64,000 nucleotides of DNA from Pseudomonas sp. MF4836 (GCF_002018875.1 NZ_MVOL01000002.1:310001-374000); one strand, 5' to 3'. Shown: positions 36,965 to 47,011, counted from the first letter of the stretch. Notes: generated by a model not told the origin, from the letters alone. Numbers and translations: made by a program.

Positions 36965-39900
36965 ATGCAATGGATTTTCATGCTGATAGGGCTGGTGCTG
37001 GGCTGGGTGCTCGATGAGTCCTTCAGCGACGCACTGATCGGCGCGCTGCTGGGCCTGGGCATTGGCCTGGCGGTCCGGGTGGGTGGCCTGAGTGCCCAGG
37101 CCCGCGAGCTGCACCGCGAGCTGCAGCAGGCCAAAACCGCGCTGGCAGCCCTCGGCCAGCGTCTGTCCTCCCTTGAGCGCAGTGGCGTCAGCACGCCTGA
37201 GCCGGCCCCGGCCAGCGAAGCGCCCAGCGTCCACCCGGCGCCCACGCCGGAACCTGCGCTGCCGATTCTGCTGGCCCAGGCTGCAAAACCTCAGCCGCCA
37301 CCGGTTGTCGAGCCTGCGCCCGGGGAATTGGTCTGGGAACTGCCGCCCACACTGCAACCGAGCCCGGCAACCACTCGCGAATTCAGCCAGGCCCCGCCGG
37401 CCGACGTTCTGCGCCAGGCGCAGCCTGCGCGCCAGCCGATAGCGCCAGCGGCCCCCGCCGAACCCTTGGAACCCAACCTGATCGAACGCGCCATCAGCGG
37501 CGCGCGCGCTTGGCTGTTTGGCGGCAACACTGTGCTGCGGGTGGGTGTGCTGCTGTTGTTCCTCGGCCTGGCCTTCCTGTTGCGCTATGCCACCGAAGGC
37601 ATGGTGGTGCCGATTGAATTGCGTTACGCCGGGGTTGCCGCCAGCGCCCTGGGGTTGCTGGGCCTGGGCTGGTGGCTGCGGCTGCGCAACAGCAACTACG
37701 GGCTGATGCTGCAAGGCACGGGGATCGGCGTGCTGTACCTGACGGTCTTTGCGGCCATGCGCCTGCACCCGCTGCTCGACCCATCGGCAGCCCTGGGACT
37801 GTTGGTGGCGGTCACACTGTTCTCGGCGATCCTGGCTGTGACCCAGGATGCCCTGGGCCTGGCCGCCGCCGCTGCCCTGGGCGGCTTTGCCGCGCCGATC
37901 CTGACCTCCACCGGAGCCGGCAGCCACGTCGCTTTATTCAGCTACTTCGCCCTGCTCAATGCCGGGATCCTCGCCATCGCCTGGTTCAAGGCCTGGCGCC
38001 TGCTGAACCTGATCGGTTTTGTCGGCACCTTCGGCATCGGTTTCGCCTGGGGCCTGCGCTCCTACGAGCCGCAGCTGTTGTGGAGCACCGAGCCGTTCCT
38101 GGTGGTGTTCTTCCTGATGTACCTGGCGATCGGCCTGCTGTTCGCCCGGCGCACACTCATGGACCTGCCCGATGCGCCGCAAGACGCCAGCCGCGAGGCA
38201 CTGCTGCGCTGGTCGGCGCGCAAGGGCGACTACGTCGACGGCAGCATGCTGTTCGGCCCGCCGCTGGTAGGCTTCGGCCTGCAGTTCGCGCTGGTGCAGC
38301 ACCTGGAGTTCGGCGCGGCGTTCAGTGCCCTGGCGCTGGGCATCATCTATATGGGCCTGGCGCGAGTGCTGAGCGGCGGCCGCGCCTTGCTGCTGGGCGA
38401 GACCTGCCTGGCCCTGGGTGTGATTTTCGCCAGCCTGGCGATTCCCCTGGGCCTGGACGCACGCTGGACCAGCGCCGCCTGGGCGGTCGAAGGCGCGGGG
38501 ATCTTCTGGCTCGGCTTGCGCCAGCAACGGCCATTGGCCCGGGCATTTGCCTTGTTGCTGCAACTGGGCGCGGCGGTGGCCTTCCTCGGCGAATTGCGCC
38601 CTGGCAGCAACAGCCTGCTGGATGGCGCGCCCCTGGGAGCGCTGTTGTTGGGTGCTGCGCTGCTGTTCAGCTTTTATCAACTGCGCAAGGCCCAACCGCA
38701 GCAGGTGTCGAGTTGGGAGCAAGGGTTGTTGTCGATTCTGGCCTGCCTGGGCTTGAGTTTCCTGTACCTGTTGGCGCCGTTGTTCTTCTTCACCCACGGC
38801 ACCGCCATCGGTTGGGCCCTGGCCGGTTTGGCGACGCTGTTTGTCGGCCTGCGCCTGCAATCGCGGACCTTCCTGTTCACGGCCTTTGCCGTGCAGCTGT
38901 TGGGCGGTGCGTTGTTTCTGTTGCGTCTCCAGGGCGCCGAAGGCGATTCCACGGCAGTGTTCAGCGCCGGCTGGAATGGCCTGCTCAGCGCCTCGCTGAT
39001 TGGCCTGGCGCTGATCGGCGGCATGTTGCTGGCTGCCCGGGACGACATGGTGCGCAACGATGTGCGCTTGCTGCGCGGGTTGTCGGTGGTGCTGCTGGCC
39101 GGCTTGATGATGATCAACCTGGCGGTGCTGTTTGTCCTGCCGTGGTCCATCGCCAGCGGGGTGTGGGCGGCCAGTGGCCTGTTGATCATCTGGCTGAGCC
39201 TGTATTTGCAGCAGCGCGCCAGTTTCGTTTTCGGTTTGCTGTTGCAGGTGATCGGCGGCAGCGCCTTCCTGCTGGCCGGTGCCGACTGGTTCGGCCCGCT
39301 GCTCAGCGAAGGCCTGCGGCCGTTGGCCAACGCTGACTTCTGCACGCCGATGGTGCTGGCCCTGGCCGCGCTGGTCGGCGCCTGGCGCCTGCAACGCGGC
39401 AGTCATGGCCCGGTGTTCGACGCCTTGAAGCTGGGACACCTGTCGGATCTGTTGCTGGCCTGGGGCGCCTGCTGGTGGAGTTTTGCCCTGGTCCGGGAAG
39501 TGCTGCGCTTTGCCCCTGTGCACCTGCAAGGCAGCCTGTTGCTGGCGATTGCCGCGCTCAGTGTGCTGCTCTGGGCCTGGCTGGCACTGCGCCTGAAGTG
39601 GGCCTCGCTGGGCCTGCTGTGCAGCCTGTTGATGCCGGTGGCTGCGCTGGTGCTGATCGCCTCCTGGCATTCGCGTTACCACCCGGCCGCGAGTGTTGGC
39701 TGGCTGGCCTGGACGCTGGTGTTCGCGGTGCATTTCTTCAGCCTGCGGCGCCTGGCGTCGATGCTGCCGGCGCGGCTGCAAAGCGCTGCCCATGTGCTCG
39801 GCTGCTGGTTGCTGATCGGCGTGCTGGCCCTGGAGCTGCGCTACGGCCTGCTGCTGTTGTCCGAGCAGTACAACGCCTGGCGCTGGTTGGGCTGGGCGAT

Positions 39901-40609
39901 TCTGCCGAGCCTGTACCTGGTGCTGATGGCCGCGCCACGGGCCTGGCCATGGCCGGTGGCGGCCCATGCCCGCGAGTATCGGCTGTACGCGGCATTGCCC
40001 CTGGCGGTGTTGATGCTGGGCTGGTTCTGGCTGGCGAACATCGCCAGCGACGGCAGCGCCGAGCCTCTGCCGTACCTGCCATTGCTCAACCCGCTGGAAC
40101 TGGGGCTGCTGTTTGCCTTGTTCGGGGTTTATATGTGGTCGCGCAGCGCGGTGGAGCAATGGGCGATCCGTGTCGACTACGCCGAGCGCGGCACCCAGGC
40201 CGTGGCGGGGATTTCGCTGTTCGCGTTCTTCACCGCACTGGTGATGCGTACCGCGCACCATTGGAGCGGGGTGCCGTACGAGCTCGATGCGTTGCTCGGC
40301 TCGATGCGGGTGCAGGCCGGGTTGTCCATCGTCTGGACCCTGATTGCCCTGGGGCTGATGATCGGCGGCCACCTGCGCCATCGCCGCGAGGTCTGGCTGG
40401 TGGGGGCGGGGTTGATCGCCCTGGTGGTCGCCAAGCTGTTCTTCGTCGAATTGAGCAACCGTGGCGGGCTGGCGCGGATCGTGTCGTTTATCGGCGTTGG
40501 GGTGTTGCTGCTGGTGGTCGGCTATTTCGCCCCGCTGCCGCCCAAGCGCGTCGAGGCAGAGCCGGATCAACCCCGGCCAGAGCCTGAAACCGAAGGAGTG
40601 TCGTCTTGA
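36965..40609 (+). CDS. DUF2339 giant membrane protein
   Basis: A 1214-residue protein. After one N-terminal helix (MQWIFMLIGLVLGWVLDESF) there is a short coiled coil (ARELHRELQQAKTALAALGQRLSSLE) and a Pro/Ala-rich linker (about 80-165). From about residue 180 to the C-terminus it is almost continuous hydrophobic helices, well over twenty. Family motifs include ARAWLFGGNTVLRVGVLLLFLGLAFLLRYATE. It ends in a charged Pro/Glu tail. DUF2339 has no established function; the architecture suggests a polytopic inner-membrane machine. The stop codon overlaps the TTG start of the DUF3999 gene, so the two products are probably made together. Confidence 0.9.
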   Translation: MQWIFMLIGLVLGWVLDESFSDALIGALLGLGIGLAVRVGGLSAQARELHRELQQAKTALAALGQRLSSLERSGVSTPEPAPASEAPSVHPAPTPEPALPILLAQAAKPQPPPVVEPAPGELVWELPPTLQPSPATTREFSQAPPADVLRQAQPARQPIAPAAPAEPLEPNLIERAISGARAWLFGGNTVLRVGVLLLFLGLAFLLRYATEGMVVPIELRYAGVAASALGLLGLGWWLRLRNSNYGLMLQGTGIGVLYLTVFAAMRLHPLLDPSAALGLLVAVTLFSAILAVTQDALGLAAAAALGGFAAPILTSTGAGSHVALFSYFALLNAGILAIAWFKAWRLLNLIGFVGTFGIGFAWGLRSYEPQLLWSTEPFLVVFFLMYLAIGLLFARRTLMDLPDAPQDASREALLRWSARKGDYVDGSMLFGPPLVGFGLQFALVQHLEFGAAFSALALGIIYMGLARVLSGGRALLLGETCLALGVIFASLAIPLGLDARWTSAAWAVEGAGIFWLGLRQQRPLARAFALLLQLGAAVAFLGELRPGSNSLLDGAPLGALLLGAALLFSFYQLRKAQPQQVSSWEQGLLSILACLGLSFLYLLAPLFFFTHGTAIGWALAGLATLFVGLRLQSRTFLFTAFAVQLLGGALFLLRLQGAEGDSTAVFSAGWNGLLSASLIGLALIGGMLLAARDDMVRNDVRLLRGLSVVLLAGLMMINLAVLFVLPWSIASGVWAASGLLIIWLSLYLQQRASFVFGLLLQVIGGSAFLLAGADWFGPLLSEGLRPLANADFCTPMVLALAALVGAWRLQRGSHGPVFDALKLGHLSDLLLAWGACWWSFALVREVLRFAPVHLQGSLLLAIAALSVLLWAWLALRLKWASLGLLCSLLMPVAALVLIASWHSRYHPAASVGWLAWTLVFAVHFFSLRRLASMLPARLQSAAHVLGCWLLIGVLALELRYGLLLLSEQYNAWRWLGWAILPSLYLVLMAAPRAWPWPVAAHAREYRLYAALPLAVLMLGWFWLANIASDGSAEPLPYLPLLNPLELGLLFALFGVYMWSRSAVEQWAIRVDYAERGTQAVAGISLFAFFTALVMRTAHHWSGVPYELDALLGSMRVQAGLSIVWTLIALGLMIGGHLRHRREVWLVGAGLIALVVAKLFFVELSNRGGLARIVSFIGVGVLLLVVGYFAPLPPKRVEAEPDQPRPEPETEGVSS

Positions 40610-41985
40610 AGCAGAACCTGAACCTGGGGTGGCTGGGGGCACTGGGCCTATGTGTGGCGCTGTCGGCCACGGCCCAGGAAAAACCTGCGGACTTCAAGTC
40701 CCAGTTGCCGCTGAGCCTGAGTGGCGAGGGCCCCTGGTACCGCCTGGAACTGCCGCTGGCGGCGCAGCTCAATGCCAGCCAGAGCGATCTGGGTGATATC
40801 CGCGTGTTCAACGCTGCCGGCGAACCCCAGGCCTATGCCCTGGCCCGCGAACAGGCCGAAACCCGAGAACAGCGCAGCCTGACCGAGGTCAAGTGGTTCC
40901 CGCTTTACAGCTCGGCGGATGCCAGCGAAGCGGCGCCGAGCGTGCGCGTGCAGTCGAGCGCCAGCGGGACCCTGGTCGAGGTGCAGCCGTCCAGCCAGCT
41001 CGAGGCCGGTGAAGAGGTGCTGCGGGGGTGGTTGCTGGACGCCAGCGCGATCAAGGCGCCCTTGCAGCAACTGGTGCTCGACTGGACCAGCGAGCGCGAT
41101 GGTTTCCAGCGTTTCAGCATCGAGGCCAGCGACGACCTGCAACATTGGCAGGCCTGGGGAGAGGGGCAGGTGGCGCGGCTGTCGTTTGCCGATGAGCGTA
41201 TCGAGCAGCATGAAGTCGGCTTGCCCGGGCAGTCGGCGCGTTACCTGCGCCTGCTGTGGAGCGCCCCGCAATCGGCGCCGATCCTGACCTCGGCGCAACT
41301 GCAAAGCACCAGCACCAGCAGCCTGCCGTTGCCCCTGCTGTGGTCGCAGCCGCTGGCCGGCAGCAGCCCCAAGGCCGGGGAATACATCTGGCAGTTGCCG
41401 ACGGGGTTGAATGTCGAGCGCCTGCAGGTCGAGCTGAGCCAGCCCAACAGCCTGGCACCGGTGACCCTGTACGGCCGCCGCGACAACAACCAACCCTGGC
41501 AGCCGCTGACCAGTGGCTTGCTCTATCGCCTGACCCAGAATGGCCAGGACGTGGTGCAGAACGATCTGCAACTGACCGGGCGTAACGTGCAGCAACTGAG
41601 GTTGACGGTGGACGAGCGCGGCGGTGGCCTGGGTGCCGAGGCCCCGGCCTTGAAGGTTGCCGTGCGTGCCACGCAACTGGTGTTCCTGGCCCGTGGCGCC
41701 GGCCCCTACACCCTGGCGCTGGGCAACCCCACGGTCGCAGCGGCGAACCTGCCATTGGCCACCCTGATCCCTGACTACAGCCCGCAACGCCTCAAGGCCC
41801 TGGGCCAGGCCCGGGTCGATGGCGCGCTGCAGCTGGCTGCGTCCACCGCCACCCCCTCGGTCGCCCCGCAAGCGAGCGGGCCGGACTGGAAGAAAATCGC
41901 CCTGTGGGCAGTCTTGCTGCTCGGGGTACTGGCCCTGGGCGCCATGGCCTTCAGCCTGTTGCGCAAACCCGCAGCGAAAACCTGA
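40606..41985 (+). CDS. DUF3999 exported membrane-anchored protein
   Basis: A 459-residue protein starting on TTG (40606), in a TTGA overlap with the DUF2339 stop; GAAGGAG lies nine bases upstream. It has a signal peptide (MKQNLNLGWLGALGLCVALSATAQ), a long beta-rich periplasmic part with discoidin/lectin-like segments (FSIEASDDLQHWQAWGEGQVARLSF, about 165), and one C-terminal membrane helix (WKKIALWAVLLLGVLALGAMAFSLL, about 430-455) with a short basic tail. The constant pairing with DUF2339 suggests an envelope complex; no activity is known. Confidence 0.9.
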   Translation: MKQNLNLGWLGALGLCVALSATAQEKPADFKSQLPLSLSGEGPWYRLELPLAAQLNASQSDLGDIRVFNAAGEPQAYALAREQAETREQRSLTEVKWFPLYSSADASEAAPSVRVQSSASGTLVEVQPSSQLEAGEEVLRGWLLDASAIKAPLQQLVLDWTSERDGFQRFSIEASDDLQHWQAWGEGQVARLSFADERIEQHEVGLPGQSARYLRLLWSAPQSAPILTSAQLQSTSTSSLPLPLLWSQPLAGSSPKAGEYIWQLPTGLNVERLQVELSQPNSLAPVTLYGRRDNNQPWQPLTSGLLYRLTQNGQDVVQNDLQLTGRNVQQLRLTVDERGGGLGAEAPALKVAVRATQLVFLARGAGPYTLALGNPTVAAANLPLATLIPDYSPQRLKALGQARVDGALQLAASTATPSVAPQASGPDWKKIALWAVLLLGVLALGAMAFSLLRKPAAKT

Positions 41986-41991
41986 TCGTCG

Positions 41992-42065
41992 CTGACATCA
42001 CCGGCGGTGGCCAGGGCGCCTGCTCTTGCGCCACCGCCGATTGGCGGGGCCGCCGGGGATGTCAG
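41992..42065. repeat. Large foldback element between DUF3999 and fbp
   Basis: CTGACATC-A-CCGGCGG at the left pairs with CCGCCGG-G-GATGTCAG at the right, enclosing 42 bases. An alternative internal stem, GGCGGTGGC with GCCACCGCC, is mutually exclusive with part of the outer stem. No T-run follows. It may be a repeat element or a structured 3' end; I cannot assign it. Confidence 0.6.
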
Positions 42066-42203
42066 TCATAAAGGCTGTTTTGTAGCTACGCTGAAAGCGG
42101 TCCATGAACTCTATTGGGCAGTTCCCTGTCTGACAGGAGGAAATGCGCCTCGACTCGCGTTAAACTGCGCGGGTTTTTAGTCCCCCATCCTCCGGAGCCT
42201 TCC

Positions 42204-43214
42204 ATGTCCCGCGTTACCCTGAGTCGCTATTTGATTGAGCAGACCCGCAGCAACAACACTCCTGCCGATCTGCGCTTCCTGATCGAAGTGGTGGCGCGTG
42301 CTTGCAAGGAAATCAGCCACGCTGTCTCCAAAGGCGCCCTGGGCGGTGTTCTGGGCAGCATGGGCACCGAAAACGTACAGGGCGAAGTGCAGAAGAAGCT
42401 CGACGTGATCTCCAACGAGATCCTGCTCGAAGCCAACGAATGGGGCGGTCACCTGGCCGGCATGGCGTCCGAGGAAATGGACAATGCCTACCAGATTCCC
42501 GGCAAATACCCGAAAGGTGCCTACCTGCTGGTATTCGACCCATTGGACGGTTCGTCGAACATCGACATCAACGTCTCGGTCGGCACCATCTTCTCGGTAC
42601 TGCGTTGCCCTAACGAGCACCTGAGCCAGAACGAAGCCCTGAGCGAAAAAGCCTTCCTGCAACCGGGCACCCAACAAGTGGCTGCCGGTTACGCGATCTA
42701 CGGCCCGCAGACCATGCTGGTGCTGACCCTGGGCGACGGCGTCAAAGGTTTCACCCTGGACCGTGAAATGGGCAGCTTCGTCCTGACCCACGAAAACATG
42801 ACCATCCCGGCATCGACCCAGGAATTTGCCATCAACATGTCCAACCAGCGTCACTGGGAAGCCCCGGTACAGCGCTACGTGAGCGAGTTGCTGGAAGGCG
42901 AGACCGGCCCGCTGAAGAAAGACTTCAACATGCGCTGGATCGCCGCGATGGTGGCCGACGTGCACCGCATCCTGACCCGTGGCGGTCTGTTCATGTACCC
43001 GCGTGATGCTCGCGACCCGTCCAAGCCAGGCAAATTGCGCCTGATGTACGAAGCCAACCCGATGTCGTTCCTGGTGGAACAGGCGGGCGGCGTTTCCACT
43101 GACGGTCACCAGCGTATCCTCGACATCCAGCCTGAAGGCCTGCACCAGCGTGTGGCGGTGTTCCTGGGTTCGAAGGAAGAAGTTGACCGCGTGACCGCGT
43201 ACCACAAGGAATAA
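42204..43214 (+). CDS. fbp: Fructose-1,6-bisphosphatase class 1
   Basis: A 336-residue gluconeogenic phosphatase hydrolysing fructose 1,6-bisphosphate to fructose 6-phosphate. The metal and catalytic motifs are [24 protein letters not shown] (about 110) and [21 protein letters not shown] (about 272). The start [18 protein letters not shown] at 42204 has TCCGGAG upstream and fits the family; an in-frame extension of 30 residues was dropped. DUF924 follows after four bases. Confidence 0.96.
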   Translation: MSRVTLSRYLIEQTRSNNTPADLRFLIEVVARACKEISHAVSKGALGGVLGSMGTENVQGEVQKKLDVISNEILLEANEWGGHLAGMASEEMDNAYQIPGKYPKGAYLLVFDPLDGSSNIDINVSVGTIFSVLRCPNEHLSQNEALSEKAFLQPGTQQVAAGYAIYGPQTMLVLTLGDGVKGFTLDREMGSFVLTHENMTIPASTQEFAINMSNQRHWEAPVQRYVSELLEGETGPLKKDFNMRWIAAMVADVHRILTRGGLFMYPRDARDPSKPGKLRLMYEANPMSFLVEQAGGVSTDGHQRILDIQPEGLHQRVAVFLGSKEEVDRVTAYHKE

Positions 43215-43218
43215 CCCC

Positions 43219-43821
43219 ATGGCCCAGCCCTGGCAGCCCCTGCTCGATTGGTGGTTCGGCTCAGCCGAAAAGCCGGCCGAGATTGTGGCGGACAAGGGCG
43301 GGCTGTGGTTCGGCAAGCGTGATAGCCAGGACCTTGAAGCGCGCGAGCGCTTCGGGGCCCAGGTCGAACAGGCACTGGCCGGCGGATTGACCGAATGGGC
43401 GCAAGGCCCACACGGTTGGCTGGCCCTGGTGTTGTTGCTCGATCAACTGCCACGGATGATCTTTCGCGAAACCCCCAAGGCCTTCAGCGGTGACCTGCGT
43501 GCGCAAGCACTGGTGGCCCAGGGCATCGCCGCGGATTTTGACCGGCAACTGCCGCCCATGCAGCGCTCGTTCATCTACCTGGTGTTCGAGCATTGCGAAA
43601 ACCTGGCGGTGCAGAACGAAGGCGTATCGCGCTTTGCTGCGTTGCATGACCAACAGCCTGCGGAGGATCGTCCGGTATTTGCCGACCACCTGGATTACGC
43701 CGAACGGCACCAGAAGGTCATCGCCCGCTTTGGCCGCTTCCCTCACCGCAATGCCATCCTCGGCCGTGAATCCACCGCTGAAGAACTTACCTTCCTGAGC
43801 CAGCCTGGCTCGCGTTTTTAA
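43219..43821 (+). CDS. DUF924 family protein
   Basis: A 200-residue soluble helical protein. The motifs LLDWWFGSAEKPAEI, WFGKRDSQDLEARERFG, LVLLLDQLPRMIFRETPKAF, and FIYLVFEHCENLAVQ are those of the tetratricopeptide-like DUF924 family, whose role is not established. It starts four bases after fbp, so it is co-expressed with it. Confidence 0.88.
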   Translation: MAQPWQPLLDWWFGSAEKPAEIVADKGGLWFGKRDSQDLEARERFGAQVEQALAGGLTEWAQGPHGWLALVLLLDQLPRMIFRETPKAFSGDLRAQALVAQGIAADFDRQLPPMQRSFIYLVFEHCENLAVQNEGVSRFAALHDQQPAEDRPVFADHLDYAERHQKVIARFGRFPHRNAILGRESTAEELTFLSQPGSRF

Positions 43822-43890
43822 GCTGCGTTCGACCCTGTCGTCGAGGTACACCCGTGTCAGTTGCGTGGGTATAGACCCAGCGCCCGAATG

Positions 43891-43933
43891 GCGGCTACAG
43901 GCTTTGTAGCCGCTGCCGAAGGCTGCGCTGGCC
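43891..43933. repeat. REP-like inverted pair
   Basis: GCGGCTACA at 43891-43899 faces TGTAGCCGC at 43905-43913, and the right copy continues TGCCGAAGGCTGCGCTGGCC. It is the same family as the elements near 11675 and 13406. It fills most of the gap between DUF924 and the convergent chemoreceptor. Confidence 0.65.
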
Positions 43934-43980
43934 CCCACGACCGCTGACGTATTCCCGGATGCCCCCCAGCGGCTACGGAC

Positions 43981-45873
43981 TCAGATCCGGAAACTACCCA
44001 CCAACTGCTTCAGGCGTGCCGCCTGCTGTTCCAGGTCGGCGCAGGCGCGCAGGGTGGATTGCAGGTTTTCCACGCCTTCCTGGTTCAGGGTGTTGATCTC
44101 GGTGATATCGACATTGATCGACTCGACCACCGCGGTCTGCTCCTCGGTGGCGGTGGCCACCGACTGGTTCATGCCGTCGATCTCGCCGATGCGCTGGGTC
44201 ACGCTGCCCAGGCGCTCGCCGGCCTGGTTGGCGATGCCCACGCTGCTTTCGCTCTCGCGCTGGCTTTCGGTCATGGTGCTCACCGCCTGGCGCGCGCCCA
44301 CTTGCAGCTCCTCGATCATCTTCTGCACTTGCTGCGCCGAATCCTGGGTCCGGTGGGCCAGGTTGCGCACCTCATCGGCCACCACCGCAAATCCACGCCC
44401 GGCTTCACCGGCGCGGGCCGCTTCAATGGCCGCGTTCAGGGCCAGCAGGTTGGTTTGCTGGGAGATGCTGGTGATCACTTCGAGGATCTGCCCGATGTTC
44501 ACCGTGTTGCTGTTCAGGGTTTCGATATTGCCGCAGGAGTCGCTGATCTTGGCCGACAGCTGGTGCATCGCGGCGATGGTCTGATCCACCACCTGTTGGC
44601 CTTCGGCGGCCAGGTTGCGCGCGTCGCTGGAATGCTGCGAGGCGAGGGCGGCGTTCTGGGCGATTTCCTGGGCCGCGGCCCCCAATTCGTTGATCGCTGC
44701 GGCCACGCTGCTGGTGCGCGAGGCCTGCTGGTCGGAGTTGAACATCGACGAGTTGGAGGCCGCGACCACTCGCAGCGCCACTTCATTGACCTGGCCGGTG
44801 GCCGAGGACACCTCGGTGATCGAGGTGTGGATGCGCTCGACAAACCGGTTGAACGACAGGCCCAGGGTGCCGAACTCATCGTGGCCGTGGATGCTCAGGC
44901 GCTTGGTCAGGTCGCCTTCGCCTTCGGCGATGTCATGCATGGCGCGGCCCATCAGGTGCAGCGGTTGCATCAGTACCCGGATCAGCATGCCGAGCAGGGC
45001 GATAATGATCACCACCGCGATAAACATGGCAATGATCGCCGAGGTGCGAAACTCGCTGAGCATGGCGAACGCGGTGTCCTGATCCAGCACCAGCGCCACG
45101 TACCAGTCGGCCGAGGGCACGCCGTTGACGTGGGTGAAGGAGATGAATTGGCGTTTGCCGTTCACGTCCACTTCTTTCAGGCCCGGGCTGATGCCGGGTG
45201 CGCCGTTGGGGTAGGCCTCGCCCAGGCTTTTGAGCACCAATTTGCTGTCCGGGTGGATCAGGATCTTGCCGTCGGCACTGACGATAAACGCGTGGCCATG
45301 GCCGCCGAAGTTCAGCGAGTTGATGATAGCGCTGACACTGGAGAGGTCGATGTCGGCGCCGGCCACGCCGATAAACTGGTTCTGGTGCTGCACCGGTGTG
45401 GCGACGGTGATCACCAGCTTGCCGGAGGACGCGGCGATGTACGGCTCGGTGACGATGGTCCGGCCGGCGCTGTTGGCCGCCTTGAACCAGCCCCGGGCGC
45501 GCGGGTCGTAGTCGGCGGCCCGGTTGCCGGCTGGCACCGAGAACATCACCCCGTCCTGGCCGCCAAAATAGCTGAGTTGGAAGTTGCTGGCGTAAGCCGG
45601 CAGGCCGACGCTGCGTTGCAGGCTGTCGCCACCGTTGCCATCCACGGCGATCTGCTGGGCCAGGGATTGCAGGAGCTGGATGCGGCTTTCGAGCCAGGTC
45701 TGAATGTTGCTGGTGGTCAGGCTGCCGAGTTCCTGCATGGAAGATTCGGTGCTGCTGCGCAGGGCTGCGCGCTGACGGTAGTCGTTGAACAGGATGAAAC
45801 AGGCGAACGCCACGGCGACCACAAGGGCGGCGGCGAGCAGGATCTTGTGGCTGAACTTCATGTTTCTGGTCAT
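43981..45873 (-). CDS. Methyl-accepting chemotaxis protein with dCache domain
   Basis: A 630-residue transmembrane chemoreceptor. TM1 is residues about 11-30, the periplasmic dCache_1 domain about 35-275, TM2 about 280-300, then HAMP (about 305-360) and the signalling domain with the conserved tip [28 protein letters not shown]. In the ligand pocket Y122, R127, W129 and D174 of the amino-acid motif are kept, but the usual Tyr after Trp is F130 and the aspartate after Y145 is A147. So an amino-acid ligand is doubtful. A second ATG at residue 5 is an alternative start. Confidence 0.95.
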   Translation of the reverse strand: MTRNMKFSHKILLAAALVVAVAFACFILFNDYRQRAALRSSTESSMQELGSLTTSNIQTWLESRIQLLQSLAQQIAVDGNGGDSLQRSVGLPAYASNFQLSYFGGQDGVMFSVPAGNRAADYDPRARGWFKAANSAGRTIVTEPYIAASSGKLVITVATPVQHQNQFIGVAGADIDLSSVSAIINSLNFGGHGHAFIVSADGKILIHPDSKLVLKSLGEAYPNGAPGISPGLKEVDVNGKRQFISFTHVNGVPSADWYVALVLDQDTAFAMLSEFRTSAIIAMFIAVVIIIALLGMLIRVLMQPLHLMGRAMHDIAEGEGDLTKRLSIHGHDEFGTLGLSFNRFVERIHTSITEVSSATGQVNEVALRVVAASNSSMFNSDQQASRTSSVAAAINELGAAAQEIAQNAALASQHSSDARNLAAEGQQVVDQTIAAMHQLSAKISDSCGNIETLNSNTVNIGQILEVITSISQQTNLLALNAAIEAARAGEAGRGFAVVADEVRNLAHRTQDSAQQVQKMIEELQVGARQAVSTMTESQRESESSVGIANQAGERLGSVTQRIGEIDGMNQSVATATEEQTAVVESINVDITEINTLNQEGVENLQSTLRACADLEQQAARLKQLVGSFRI

Positions 45874-46026
45874 TAAATGAACTACCGCGAGAGGCTGGTC
45901 AACGAGGGTGCGCTAATTTGCCACAGTGGAGGGCTTTTCGCTGCCTATATGTCGACTTGCCAGCGTCAAAACTGAAGCGAGTTTCGGCAAAGCCGACGAA
46001 ATGCTTTCGGCTTTGGGAAAGTGCCT

Positions 46027-46043
46027 GATTTGTGACGCAAATC
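46027..46043. promoter_or_regulatory. Palindrome between chemoreceptor and lipoprotein genes
   Basis: GATTTG-TGACG-CAAATC has perfect six-base arms and lies in the divergent 282-base gap, about 155 bases from the chemoreceptor start and 113 from the lipoprotein start. A second inverted pair, AAAGCCGA/TCGGCTTT, is at 45989-46014. It could be an operator; the protein that would bind it is unknown. Confidence 0.35.
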
Positions 46044-46155
46044 GTGTTTTTTGCCGGTAATAAATACCCGCCGTCATGGGGAACCAGATCGGGGTTTTCT
46101 CTTCTAAGCTTCTGGTTGGCAGCCATGCCTTCCCCCTTCCGTCCAGGAGTTCACC

Positions 46156-46410
46156 ATGTCGCTGCGTTCCCTCGCTCTGTTGTCGTTCTGCGTGCTGCTG
46201 GCAGCCTGCAGCAAGGTCAATCAGGAAAACTATTCCAAGCTGTCGGCGGGCATGCCCAAGGCCGAGGTTGAAAACCTGCTCGGCAAACCGACCGATTGCT
46301 CCGGCGCCCTGGGCATGTCCAGCTGCACCTGGGGTGACAAGAACAGCTTTATCAGCGTGCAGTACGCCGGTGACAAAGTGCTGATGTTTTCCGGGCAAGG
46401 CCTGAAGTAA
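46156..46410 (+). CDS. Small SmpA/OmlA-like lipoprotein (DUF3862 type)
   Basis: An 84-residue lipoprotein with lipobox LLAAC (C18). The mature part YSKLSAGMPKAEVENLLGKPTDCSGALGMSSCTWGDKNSFISVQYAGDKV has the beta-alpha topology and the GMxxxEVxxLLGxP motif of the BamE/SmpA superfamily. It is too short to be BamE itself. It is followed after 31 bases by the lipocalin gene, so both may be co-transcribed. Confidence 0.85.
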   Translation: MSLRSLALLSFCVLLAACSKVNQENYSKLSAGMPKAEVENLLGKPTDCSGALGMSSCTWGDKNSFISVQYAGDKVLMFSGQGLK

Positions 46411-46441
46411 ACCGGGGCCACGTGCCCGCGGGAGAAAAATA

Positions 46442-47011
46442 ATGATGCGTTTGGTATTCACTCTTCTGGCCGGCCTGCTCTTGGCCGGCTGCGCCACGTC
46501 CCGGGACGATTCGCTGGCGCCCAAGACCGTTAGTCACGTCGACCTCAAGCGTTACCAAGGGACCTGGTACGAGCTGGCGCGACTGCCGATGTACTTCCAG
46601 CGCAATTGTGCGCAATCCGAAGCCCGTTACACCCTGTTGCCCGAAGGCAATGTGGCGGTGCTCAACCGCTGCCTGACGCCCGAGTGGAAGTGGGAAGAAG
46701 CGCGGGGCACGGCGACGCCGCAGGTACCGGGTAAAACCGACAAGCTGTGGGTCGAGTTCGACAACTGGTTTTCCCGGTTGCTACCCGGGGTCGCGAAGGG
46801 CGATTACTGGGTGCTTTACGTCAGCGACGACTACAAGACAGCCATTGTCGGCGACCCGAGCCGGCGTTACCTGTGGCTGCTGTCGCGCAAGCCGGAGGTC
46901 AGCGAGACGGTTCGTGAGGACTTGCTGAGCCGGGCACGCCAGCAGGGCTACGACACCACACGACTGATCTGGCGGGTGTCGGATTCGGTGATGGCGAAGA
47001 ATTCCAAGTAA
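46442..47011 (+). CDS. blc: Lipocalin (Blc-like outer-membrane lipoprotein)
   Basis: A 189-residue bacterial lipocalin. The lipobox LLLAGC places the lipidated cysteine at residue 17. The lipocalin signature RYQGTWYELARLPMYFQRNC is at about 38-57, and the third conserved region YKTAIVGDPSRRYLWLLSRKP is at about 124-144. It likely binds fatty acids or lysophospholipids in the outer membrane and helps under envelope stress. The ATG at 46442 or 46445 could be used. Confidence 0.92.
   Translation: MMRLVFTLLAGLLLAGCATSRDDSLAPKTVSHVDLKRYQGTWYELARLPMYFQRNCAQSEARYTLLPEGNVAVLNRCLTPEWKWEEARGTATPQVPGKTDKLWVEFDNWFSRLLPGVAKGDYWVLYVSDDYKTAIVGDPSRRYLWLLSRKPEVSETVREDLLSRARQQGYDTTRLIWRVSDSVMAKNSK

Noticed and set aside
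37934..40642. A 902-codon minus-strand open frame rich in Gln, Arg and His
   Set aside because: It is opposite the DUF2339 gene. The composition is the complement of Leu/Ala-rich membrane helices, a common artefact.
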